This document shows positions 1 through 6,895 of a stretch of 35,127 bases of DNA, piece by piece. How positions within the stretch are numbered: position 1 is the first letter of the stretch; every line of letters begins with the position of its first letter. The notes under the pieces are model-generated. The model worked only from the letters and a program-made list of their open reading frames with translations, was not told where the DNA came from and did not search any database. A program made the translations under genes and the position numbers. Origin of the DNA: Thermoactinospora rubra (GTDB lineage: Bacteria; Actinomycetota; Actinomycetes; Streptosporangiales; Streptosporangiaceae); the NCBI RefSeq assembly GCF_002093975.1, contig NZ_MSZZ01000077.1:1-35127 (forward strand), read 5' to 3'.

Positions 1-267
1 CTCCGACATCATCACGCCCTTGAGCGGGGCGTACGGCCCGTCGTACTCGACGTGGGCCATGCTCGGCTGGAACCAGAACGTCAGGAACGTGCCGGTCAGC
101 AGCAGGATGATGAAGGAGTAGAGCGCGATCTCGCCGAGCAGGAACGACCAGTGGTCGGGGAACATCTTGCGCAGGTTGCGCTTGAGGAAGCTCCCCGCCC
201 CCAGCCGGTCGTCCAGGAAGCTCGACGGCCCCGCGATCGCCTTGGGGACTGCGGTCAGCTCGCTCAT
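1..267 (-). CDS. qcrB: Cytochrome bc1 complex cytochrome b subunit (partial, N-terminus)
   Basis: These are the first 89 codons of the bc1 cytochrome b subunit, read leftwards and cut by the window edge. The protein begins MSELTAVPKAIAG, and a cytosolic lead of about 40 residues is followed by the first membrane helix (FLLGEIALYSFIILLLTGTF). In the family this subunit carries both b hemes and the quinol sites; those ligands lie outside the window. The ATG at 267 overlaps the qcrA stop by 4 bp (ATGA), which implies translational coupling. In actinobacteria QcrB forms a supercomplex with the aa3 oxidase, whose genes are also here. Identity is secure from sequence and from position after qcrC-qcrA. 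Confidence 0.93.
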   Translation of the reverse strand, partial: MSELTAVPKAIAGPSSFLDDRLGAGSFLKRNLRKMFPDHWSFLLGEIALYSFIILLLTGTFLTFWFQPSMAHVEYDGPYAPLKGVMMSE

Positions 268-1370
268 GCGTTGCCTCCCTGCCTTGCCTTGGCCTCGGCG
301 TCGCCACGCTCCCAGTAGCTGGGCCCGACCGGCACCGCGAAGTCACCCTTGGCGATGAGGTAGCCCTCCTCGTCGACGCCGATCGGCAGCTGCGGCAGCG
401 GCCGGGCGGCCGGGCCGAAGACGACCTTGGCGCCGTCGGCCGCGTCGAAGGTCGACTGGTGGCACGGGCACAGGATGTGGTGGGTGTTCTGCTCGTACAG
501 GGCGGCCGGACAGCCCACGTGCGTGCAGATCTTGGAGTAGGCCACGATGCCGTCGTGGGTCCAGTTCTTGTTCACGCCCGCCTTGAGCTCCTCGGGCCTG
601 AACTTGATGAGGATGAGGACGGCCTTGGCCAGGGCGTTGAGGTCGTGCTCGTAGCCCTCGGGGACGACCGAGAGGATGCCGCCGGGCGAGTTGAAGTCGG
701 CCGCCCGGATCGGCTGGCCGGTGCCCTCGACGACGAGCCGCAGCGGCTTGCCGTCCTTGGTCTTGTTGCCCCAGACGGTGTGGCGCAGCTCCTTGTGGAA
801 CTGCGAGGCCGGCTTGTCGGTGTTGTTGTCGAGGTCGCGCAGCAGCACCAGCGGCAGCAGGCCGAGCGGCGCCGCCGCGAGCAGCAGCGTGCGGCGCAGC
901 AGCTTGCGCTTGACGAAGCCGCTCTCCTTGGCGCCCTGCAGGAAGGTGTCGGCGACGTACTCCCGGGTCTCCTCGTCGCTGGCCATCGGGTGGCGCTCCT
1001 GGACGAGGTTGTACTTGGGCATGACCATGCGGACCCACACCACGATGCCCACGGCCAGGCCCAGCAGGGCCAGGGTCAGCGTCCCGCCCAGCGCGAGGTT
1101 GGAGACGCCGGTGCTGTCGAGGTCGCCGACCTGGAAGACCACGTAGGACACCAGGAAGCCGATGGCGGCCAGGAAGGTGATCGTGAAGCAGAGCGCGGCG
1201 ATCCTCTCGCCCTTGCGGGCGGTGCCTTCGTCCTGCAGCGTCACCCCAGGGGTGTCGGGTTCGACCTCGCGCTCGGCGGTTCCGAGCAGCGAGGTGCCCG
1301 GTGCCGGCGTGCCGATGACGCGCTTGGGGACGCGCTCGGGCTGCTCGATCTCGTGCTCGTTGTCTGTCAT
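264..1370 (-). CDS. qcrA: Rieske iron-sulfur subunit of the cytochrome bc1 complex
   Basis: This 368-residue protein passes electrons from quinol to cytochrome c in the bc1 complex. It has a charged N-terminus and three hydrophobic helices (one starts IAALCFTITFLAAIGFLV), the actinobacterial QcrA layout rather than the usual single anchor. A C-terminal Rieske domain follows, with both cluster motifs, CTHVGC and CPCHQS, giving two Cys and two His ligands. The open frame runs further upstream, but the start is ATG at 1370, which overlaps the qcrC stop as ATGA. The stop likewise overlaps qcrB. The 4-bp overlaps on both sides point to a tightly coupled qcrC-qcrA-qcrB unit. Confidence 0.95.
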   Translation of the reverse strand: MTDNEHEIEQPERVPKRVIGTPAPGTSLLGTAEREVEPDTPGVTLQDEGTARKGERIAALCFTITFLAAIGFLVSYVVFQVGDLDSTGVSNLALGGTLTLALLGLAVGIVVWVRMVMPKYNLVQERHPMASDEETREYVADTFLQGAKESGFVKRKLLRRTLLLAAAPLGLLPLVLLRDLDNNTDKPASQFHKELRHTVWGNKTKDGKPLRLVVEGTGQPIRAADFNSPGGILSVVPEGYEHDLNALAKAVLILIKFRPEELKAGVNKNWTHDGIVAYSKICTHVGCPAALYEQNTHHILCPCHQSTFDAADGAKVVFGPAARPLPQLPIGVDEEGYLIAKGDFAVPVGPSYWERGDAEAKARQGGNA

Positions 1371-2176
1371 GACTTCTGACGCCTCTTCGCGGTGATCCAA
1401 ATGGCGGCGAGGGCGAGGGCGCTGATACCTACGATCCACGCTGCGAGCCCCTCTGTCACGGGGCCGATTCGCCCGAGTCCGAAGCCGCCCGGGTCCGTCT
1501 GCCCACGCACCTCGGTGACGTAGGCGATGATGTCGCGCTTCTCCTCGGGGGTGATCGTGGTGTCGTTGAACACCGGCATCGCCTGCGGCCCGGTCACCAT
1601 CGCCTCGTAGATCTGCGTCGGCGAGGACGAGTTGAGGTTGGGCGCGTACTTGCCCTGGGTGAGGGCGCCGCCGGCACCGGCCCAGTTGTGGCACTGGATG
1701 CAGTTGGCGCGGAACAGCTCACCGCCCCTGGCCGCGTTGCCCTTGGCCGGGTCGACCTGGTCGGCGGTGGGGATCGTCGGGCCGCCGCCGAGCGACTGGA
1801 CGTAGGCGGCCAGCTGGCGGATGGAGTCCTCGTTGACCCACTTGGCCACAGGCTTGCGTGGCGCCTGGGCGCCGGGGTTGGCGGCCGGCATGCGGCCGCT
1901 GCTCACCTGGAAGTCCACCGCGGCCGCGCCCACGCCGATCAGCGTGGGGCCGGTCGAGGTGCCCTCGGCGTTGAGACCGTGGCAGCTGGAGCAGTGCTGC
2001 TCGAAGAGTGCGCGCCCTTCGGCGATGTCGTCGACCTTGCCGGCGGCCAGCGCGGCGTCGGCCGGCTCGGCGAGCTTCGCGACGGCGGTGTAGCCGACGC
2101 CGAACAGCGCCAGCGCGAAGATGAGGACGGCGTATCTCGCGAGGGGATGCCGCCGTCGAGCGGTGATCCTAGTCAC
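1367..2176 (-). CDS. qcrC: Di-heme cytochrome c subunit of the bc1 complex
   Basis: This 269-residue protein is the actinobacterial QcrC. It carries two covalent c-type hemes and replaces a soluble cytochrome c between bc1 and oxidase. An N-terminal membrane segment (residues about 14-34) is followed by two cytochrome c domains with heme motifs CSSCH (62-66) and CIQCH (159-163), then a C-terminal membrane anchor (IVGISALALAAIWI) and a basic tail. The start is taken as GTG at 2176 (MTRITARRRH), because upstream in-frame codons run back into ctaE. The gap to the ctaE stop is 13 bp, so the two are probably co-transcribed. The stop overlaps the qcrA start. Confidence 0.94.
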   Translation of the reverse strand: MTRITARRRHPLARYAVLIFALALFGVGYTAVAKLAEPADAALAAGKVDDIAEGRALFEQHCSSCHGLNAEGTSTGPTLIGVGAAAVDFQVSSGRMPAANPGAQAPRKPVAKWVNEDSIRQLAAYVQSLGGGPTIPTADQVDPAKGNAARGGELFRANCIQCHNWAGAGGALTQGKYAPNLNSSSPTQIYEAMVTGPQAMPVFNDTTITPEEKRDIIAYVTEVRGQTDPGGFGLGRIGPVTEGLAAWIVGISALALAAIWITAKRRQKS

Positions 2177-2189
2177 AGAGATCCCGTCC

Positions 2190-2843
2190 CTATCGGATGA
2201 TGTAGATGGTCGCGAAAAGACCGATCCAGACGACGTCGACGAAGTGCCAGTAGTAGGACACGACGATCGCGCTGGTGGCCTGCTCATGCGTGAAGCGCTT
2301 CGCGGCGTACGTGCGTCCCAGCATGAACAGGAACGCCACCAGGCCACCGGTCACGTGCAAGCCGTGGAAGCCCGTCGTCAGGTAGAACACGGAGGTCCAC
2401 TGGTTCGCCGACAGCGTCGCGCCCTCGCTCGCCAGCTTGGCGTACTCCCAGACCTGACCGGCGATGAAGACCGCGCCCATCAGGAAGCTGACGACGTACC
2501 AGAAGCGAAGCCTGCCGACCTGTCCCTTCTCCGCCGCCCAAACGCCCAGCTGGCACGTCACGGACGACAGCACCAGGATGATCGTGTTGACCGTCGCGAA
2601 TGGAATGTCGAGGTGAGGGGCGTGCTCGGGGACCGTCACGCCCTGGGGCGTGAGCGACGGCACCCACTGCAGGCCCTCGCCGAGGCTGACTGACCGGATG
2701 GTGAAGTACATCGCGAACAGCGCCGCGAAGAACATGAGCTCAGAGGACAGCCACACGATCGTCCCCACGCTGACCAGGTTCGGCCTGCGTGCCGGATGGG
2801 CTGTCGTCGAAGTTATTGCGGATGCTGTCGCCACGGGCAGCAT
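2190..2843 (-). CDS. ctaE: Cytochrome c oxidase subunit III (aa3 type)
   Basis: Subunit III of the aa3 cytochrome c oxidase, 217 residues and all helical. Recognisable segments include SVGTIVWLSSELMFFAALFAMYF, the TTGFHGLHVTGG stretch and a C-terminal YYWHFVDVVWIGLF, which are subunit III hallmarks. Start choice: ATG at 2843 is preceded by GGGAG at good spacing and gives MLPVATASAI, which resembles the N-terminus of Streptomyces homologues from memory. An in-frame ATG at 2858 would add five residues. This is the first gene of ctaE-qcrC-qcrA-qcrB, away from ctaC-ctaD-ctaF, the split arrangement common in actinobacteria. Confidence 0.92.
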   Translation of the reverse strand: MLPVATASAITSTTAHPARRPNLVSVGTIVWLSSELMFFAALFAMYFTIRSVSLGEGLQWVPSLTPQGVTVPEHAPHLDIPFATVNTIILVLSSVTCQLGVWAAEKGQVGRLRFWYVVSFLMGAVFIAGQVWEYAKLASEGATLSANQWTSVFYLTTGFHGLHVTGGLVAFLFMLGRTYAAKRFTHEQATSAIVVSYYWHFVDVVWIGLFATIYIIR

Positions 2844-2863
2844 TATTGCGGCTCCCATGGCCG

Positions 2864-2878
2864 GGTCGCCCCTCGACC
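2864..2878 (-). promoter_or_regulatory. Small hairpin in the ctaE leader
   Basis: A perfect 5-bp stem (GGTCG / CGACC) encloses a 5-nt loop that reads AGGGG on the minus strand, a ribosome-binding-like sequence upstream of the alternative ctaE start at 2858. A second inverted repeat, ATGGCC-N7-GGCCAT (2918-2936), lies further upstream. No convincing -10/-35 pair could be fixed in the 2844-3106 gap, which is also the divergent upstream region of the receiver gene. The structure is seen; any regulatory role is inference. Confidence 0.25.
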
Positions 2879-3106
2879 CCCCGTTAGGGGCAAGACAGTC
2901 CCCGCGAACCTGCGAAAATGGCCATGGAACGGCCATCGGTGTCGCCGCCTTCGGTAAGGGGGCGGGCGCACCGGTACGATCCCACTGACTACCAACGGAA
3001 GGGAAGCCCGCCGCGTTCCCGCCGGCCCTCACGAGGGGAGACGGGATGGGCCGCGGGCCGTACCAGCCGATGAGCACCAAAGACGACCACGAGAGCGAGC
3101 CGTGAC

Positions 3107-3529
3107 GTGAGCACCACCGCCGACGACACGATGAGGGTCCTCGTCTACAGCGACGACGCCAACACCCGCGAGCAGGTGCGCCAGGCGCTCGGCCGACGCC
3201 CCGCCGCCGACGTCCCGCTCGTGGAGATCATCGAGTGCGCCACCGAGCCGAAGGTCCACCAGTGGCTCGGCTCCGGCGAGATCGACGTGGCCGTCCTCGA
3301 CGGCGAGACGCAGCCCGCCGGCGGCATGGGCGTGTGCCGGCAGGCCAAGGACGAGGTCTACGACTGCCCGCCGATCTGCCTGCTCGTCGCCAGGCGCGAC
3401 GACCGGTGGCTGGCGGAGTGGTCCAGGGCCGACGCCGTCGTCTCCCAGCCCCTCGACCCGATCGTCCTGGCCGACGCTGTGGCGGGCCTCATGCGCCGGC
3501 GTCTGTCCACCCGACTCAACGCGAAGTAG
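3107..3529 (+). CDS. Atypical response-regulator receiver protein
   Basis: A 140-residue stand-alone receiver domain with no output domain. The acidic pair is D16/D17 (VYSDD) and the likely phosphoacceptor is D65 (VAVLDGE). Two normally conserved switch residues are missing: the Thr/Ser after beta-4 is Val (LLVARR, V94) and the invariant Lys before Pro is Gln (VSQPLDP, Q114). The domain is therefore probably regulated unusually or not phosphorylated in the classical way. The start is GTG 3107. No histidine kinase is nearby. It diverges from ctaE and lies 7 bp ahead of trpD, so it is probably co-transcribed with trpD. Its partner and target cannot be told from sequence. Confidence 0.75.
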   Translation: MSTTADDTMRVLVYSDDANTREQVRQALGRRPAADVPLVEIIECATEPKVHQWLGSGEIDVAVLDGETQPAGGMGVCRQAKDEVYDCPPICLLVARRDDRWLAEWSRADAVVSQPLDPIVLADAVAGLMRRRLSTRLNAK

Positions 3530-3536
3530 GTGCCTC

Positions 3537-4583
3537 ATGGACTCCCGCACAACCTGGCCTGCGCTGTTGTCGGCTCTCCTGGCCGGAGAGCATCTCACCT
3601 CCGACGAGACGGCCTGGGCCATGCGGGAGATCATGTCAGGAGCGGCGACGCCGGCCCAGATCGCCGCCTTCGCGGTGGCGCTGCGCGCCAAGGGTGAGAC
3701 CGTCGCCGAGGTCACCGGGCTGGCGCGCACGATGCTCGACCTGGCCACCCCGCTGACCGTCGAGGGGCCCGTCGTCGACGTCGTGGGCACCGGCGGCGAC
3801 CGCGCCCACACCGTGAACGTCTCCACGATGGCCGCCATCGTGGCCGCCGCCGCGGGCGCCCGCGTGGTCAAGCACGGCAACCGGGCCGCCTCCTCCTCCT
3901 GCGGCGCCGCCGACGTGCTGGAGCACCTCGGCATCGTGCTCGACCTGACCCCCGAGCAGACCGCCCGCGTGGCGCTCGAGGCGGGCATCGCCTTCTGCTT
4001 CGCGCCGGTCTACCACCCGGCGCTGCGCTTCGCGGGCCCGCCACGCAAGGAGATCGGCGTCCCGACCGTCTTCAACTTCCTGGGCCCGCTGACCAACCCG
4101 GCCCGCCCCGCGGCGCAGGCCATCGGCGTCTACGACGCGCGCATGCTGCCGGTCCTGGCCGGGGTGTTCGCCGAGCGCGGCGTGTCGGCGCTGGTGTTCC
4201 GCGGCGACGACGGGCTCGACGAGCTGACCATCGCGACCACCTCCACCGTGTGGGTGGTGCGCGACGGGAGCGCGAGGCAGACGGTGTTCGACCCGGCCGT
4301 GCTGGGCATTCCGCGGGCGCCCGCCGAGGCGCTGCGCGGCGGCGACGTGGCGTTCAACGCGCAGGTGGTGCACGACCTGGTGCGCGGCAAGCAGGGGCCG
4401 GTGCGCGACGCCGTGCTGCTCAACGCCGCGGCGGCGCTGGTGGCGCTCGACGGCCCCGGCGACGACCTGGACTCGGCGATGATCGACGCCTACGCGCGTG
4501 CCGTGCAGGCCGTCGACTCCGGCCGCGCGGCCGCCGTCCTGGACCGCTGGGTCGAGGTCAGCCGTTCCTTCCGTACGGCGTGA
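3537..4583 (+). CDS. trpD: Anthranilate phosphoribosyltransferase
   Basis: This enzyme transfers phosphoribose from PRPP to anthranilate, the second step of tryptophan synthesis. At 348 residues it is full length. Seen motifs are the PRPP-binding loop GTGGD (84-88), NVST (94-97) and KHGNRAASS (from 112), with an N-terminal helical domain. The ATG at 3537 has a weak ribosome site (AGTAGGTG). It follows the receiver gene by 7 bp. No other trp gene is in the window; trpD lying alone beside the bc1/oxidase genes is a known actinobacterial arrangement. Confidence 0.95.
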   Translation: MDSRTTWPALLSALLAGEHLTSDETAWAMREIMSGAATPAQIAAFAVALRAKGETVAEVTGLARTMLDLATPLTVEGPVVDVVGTGGDRAHTVNVSTMAAIVAAAAGARVVKHGNRAASSSCGAADVLEHLGIVLDLTPEQTARVALEAGIAFCFAPVYHPALRFAGPPRKEIGVPTVFNFLGPLTNPARPAAQAIGVYDARMLPVLAGVFAERGVSALVFRGDDGLDELTIATTSTVWVVRDGSARQTVFDPAVLGIPRAPAEALRGGDVAFNAQVVHDLVRGKQGPVRDAVLLNAAAALVALDGPGDDLDSAMIDAYARAVQAVDSGRAAAVLDRWVEVSRSFRTA

Positions 4584-4613
4584 CGGCCCGCCGGTGTGGC
4601 GTGTGACGATGGT

Positions 4614-4632
4614 GGCCCCCCTCTAGGGGGCC
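4614..4632 (+). terminator. Hairpin after trpD, possible terminator
   Basis: A 7-bp stem, GGCCCCC (4614-4620) with GGGGGCC (4626-4632), and a 5-nt loop CTCTA begin 31 bp after the trpD stop. No T-run follows, so it would be a weak or Rho-assisted terminator. Confidence 0.4.
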
Positions 4633-5141
4633 GGGTAATAAGCCGGGCTCCGTCGCGGGTCGCGGTGTGCGCTCGTGCCGGCGTGACGCGGTCGCCGCGT
4701 CCTGTGCTCGCTGAGCCGCTCGCCGCTGCCGCCGAGCCGCTCGCCGCTGTTCCTCGGCGGCTCGCCGCCCGCGGACCGGCTCCACGCGACTGAACGCCGC
4801 CTCGCCGCCCTGGCGCGACGCCTGGGCCATAGGGGTGCTACCGGGCGCGTGAGCGCGTCCCAGGGGCTCCCGCGCCCTGGCGAGGCAGCCTGGGGCGCTC
4901 CGCCGCACCCGGCAGGCCGTCCGCCTCGGCCGTGGCGTGGCACAGCGCACCGCCGGAGAGTGCGCGTCCGGATGTGGATGCCGCGTGTCTGGATGCCGCG
5001 TGTCTGGATGTCGCGCCGTTAAACGCCCGCCCGCCCGCAGCTCGCACGAGGCCGGCCCGTGGCGAGGCCGCCCGCGGGCAGGGGGCGACCGCCTCACGGA
5101 GTGCGGCGCCGCCGCCCGGCCACGGCACGCGGCCGGTACGG
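4633..5141. other. Gene-free stretch between trpD and the L,D-transpeptidase gene
   Basis: About 500 bp separate the convergent ends of trpD and the L,D-transpeptidase gene. Open frames here are long only because of GC bias, and none gives a recognisable protein. The stretch holds short repeats: a 15-bp sequence starting GAGCCGCTCG at 4713 and again at 4734, and a 15-bp tandem repeat at 4975-5014. No promoter, RNA gene or transposase is seen. Confidence 0.5.
4975..5014. repeat. 15-bp tandem repeat, 2.7 copies
   Basis: The unit TGGATGCCGCGTGTC occurs exactly at 4975-4989 and 4990-5004, with a partial diverged third copy from 5005. It lies in the gene-free stretch after trpD. Confidence 0.85.
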
Positions 5142-6329
5142 CTAGGCGAGCGCCTCCGTGGGGAAGGACTTGGTGGAGCTCCACTTGAGCCAAAGCTTCC
5201 AGTCCTCCTGCCAGTGGCCCCAACCGTTGGTTGGCTCCAACCTACGTGGTGAACCCGTGATGATGATCGGGTCACCGATCAAAGTGTTCTTAATGAACCA
5301 CGAGGCATTTGATGGGCTGATGTTTACGCATCCATGACTGACGTTCGCGCGGCCCTGCGATCCGACCGACCAGGGGGCGCTGTGCACGTACTCTCCGGAG
5401 TTGGAGATGCGCACGGTGTTGTAGACGGTCAGCCGGTAGTACCCGGGCTGGCCCGGCCCGGCGTCGGGCGAGGTCATGACGGTCACCGGCTCGCGGGACA
5501 TGGCCAGGTGGATGCCGGAGGTCGTGTAGTACTTCCACTGCCCGCCCCGGCCCGCGCTCATCGGCATCACGCGGACCGTCTTGCCGTCGCGCCGGACGAC
5601 CAGGTGGTGCGTTTTGGTGCTGCCCTTGGTGATCTGCTCGCGGCCGATCTTGAAGTCGAGGGTGTGGTCGCGCTTGCCGTAGGTGCCCTCCGCCCCGCGC
5701 ACGCCGGCCAGGCGGGCCTCGACGTGCACCCTGGTGTAGGCGGGCCAGTAGGTCTTGGGGCGGAAGTCGACGTGGCGGTCGTCGAACCAGTGCCAGGCGC
5801 CCTCGACGGGCTTGGAGGACCGGACGATGAGGTTGCGCTCGACGGCGACGCGGTCGGTGATCGGGCGGTCGAACTCGATCATGATCGGCATGCCCACGCC
5901 GACGGTCAGGCCAGTCTCGTACTTGTTGGGCAGCATCCGCTGGATGTCGAAGGTGCGCTGGGCCGCGACCGTGGTGAACGTCGAGATGGTTTGCGTGGTC
6001 TTGCCGGCGGCGTCGGCGGCCACGGCGGTGACGGTGTAGGTGGTGCCGGGCCGGGCGGTGCGCAGGCTGCGCCAGCGCGTGCGGTCGGGGCTGAGCCGGC
6101 CGGCGAGCTCGCCCGCGGCGCCCCTGACCTTCACGCTGCGCAGCGTGCCGTGGGTGACGGCAATGGCCACCGGCGCCTCCGTGGGGACGTTCCGTGCCTT
6201 GTCCGCAGGGAAGACGGCCAGCGCCGCCGGGGGCACCGGCGTCGTGCTCACCTTCACTCCCGCACCGTTGCCCGCCGAGCAGGCGACCAGCGATGAGACG
6301 GCCACCAGCCCGATTGCAACGCGAACCAT
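5142..6329 (-). CDS. L,D-transpeptidase lipoprotein (LdtMt2-like, Ig-like plus YkuD)
   Basis: A 395-residue peptidoglycan enzyme predicted to make 3-3 cross-links outside the membrane. The N-terminus has a short signal with a lipobox-like LVAC, so Cys17 is probably lipidated. Two Ig-like regions follow (about 35-130 and 130-250), then a YkuD catalytic domain with VHSAPWSV and SHGCVN; the nucleophile is about Cys334. A Trp-rich C-terminal tail (WGHWQEDWKLWLKW) follows, as in mycobacterial LdtMt2. The start is ATG 6329 with GGGGAG 7 nt upstream; the longer open frame upstream is not used. It stands alone between the ctaF terminator and the trpD region. Confidence 0.92.
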   Translation of the reverse strand: MVRVAIGLVAVSSLVACSAGNGAGVKVSTTPVPPAALAVFPADKARNVPTEAPVAIAVTHGTLRSVKVRGAAGELAGRLSPDRTRWRSLRTARPGTTYTVTAVAADAAGKTTQTISTFTTVAAQRTFDIQRMLPNKYETGLTVGVGMPIMIEFDRPITDRVAVERNLIVRSSKPVEGAWHWFDDRHVDFRPKTYWPAYTRVHVEARLAGVRGAEGTYGKRDHTLDFKIGREQITKGSTKTHHLVVRRDGKTVRVMPMSAGRGGQWKYYTTSGIHLAMSREPVTVMTSPDAGPGQPGYYRLTVYNTVRISNSGEYVHSAPWSVGSQGRANVSHGCVNISPSNASWFIKNTLIGDPIIITGSPRRLEPTNGWGHWQEDWKLWLKWSSTKSFPTEALA

Positions 6330-6430
6330 GCGAAACTCCCCGCCGAAAGATCCATCCGTCACCCGCCAACTACCCTTAGTGATCGAATGGCCACATCCGG
6401 TACGAAGTAAAAACATGAACAAGTAAAAAC

Positions 6431-6467
6431 ACGAAAAAGCGGGTACGGCGCGCAGCCGTACCCGCTT
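6431..6467 (-). terminator. Rho-independent terminator of ctaC-ctaD-ctaF
   Basis: A perfect 13-bp stem (6437-6449 with 6455-6467) and a 5-nt loop lie 15 bp beyond the ctaF stop. On the minus strand the stem is followed by TTTTT and, a little later, a second T-run. This is a textbook terminator and separates the oxidase operon from the L,D-transpeptidase gene. Confidence 0.92.
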
Positions 6468-6481
6468 CCCGGCGATCCGGG

Positions 6482-6895
6482 TCAGTGGGAGAAGTTGCCC
6501 CGGTAGTACTGGAACACGAACCCGATCATCGCCATGATCACCATGAACACGCCGATGAGGAACATCCAGAAGCCGATGACGAACCCGGCGAAGGCGAAGG
6601 CCGCCGCCAGGCACACGAACAGCGGCCACCAGCTGTGCGGGCTGAAGAAGCCGATCTCACCGGCGCCGTCGCTGATGTCGGCCTGCTTGTTGTCCTCCGG
6701 CTGCTCGCCGATGCGGCGGGCGGTGAACATGAGGTAGTAGCCGATCATGAAGGCGAAGCCCACCGAGATGGCCATCGCCGTGGTGCCGACCGGCTCGCCC
6801 ACGCCGTTCTCGGCCTTGGTCCAGAACCAGTAGCCGACCGTGACCGCGGCGAAGAACAGGCCGCACAGCAGGAACAGCCAACCCTGAATCTTCAT
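6482..6895 (-). CDS. ctaF: Cytochrome c oxidase subunit IV (actinobacterial)
   Basis: A 137-residue membrane protein, the small actinobacterial subunit IV of the aa3 oxidase. It has four hydrophobic helices: residues about 5-24, 40-60, and two close together at about 90-130. A charged loop between them carries EQPEDNKQ. The C-terminus is FQYYRGNFSH. The ATG at 6895 overlaps the ctaD stop (ATGA), which indicates coupled translation. It is the last gene of ctaC-ctaD-ctaF and is followed by a strong terminator. Confidence 0.92.
   Translation of the reverse strand: MKIQGWLFLLCGLFFAAVTVGYWFWTKAENGVGEPVGTTAMAISVGFAFMIGYYLMFTARRIGEQPEDNKQADISDGAGEIGFFSPHSWWPLFVCLAAAFAFAGFVIGFWMFLIGVFMVIMAMIGFVFQYYRGNFSH

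Noticed and set aside
459..1379. 306-codon plus-strand frame opposite qcrA
   Set aside because: It is antisense to a clear Rieske gene, has Val/Gly-rich low-complexity composition and no domain; a GC-bias shadow.
4558..5223. 221-codon minus-strand frame in the gap after trpD
   Set aside because: Arg/Pro/Ala-rich, overlaps the L,D-transpeptidase end and trpD end, and its RHPDT repeats only reflect the DNA tandem repeat.
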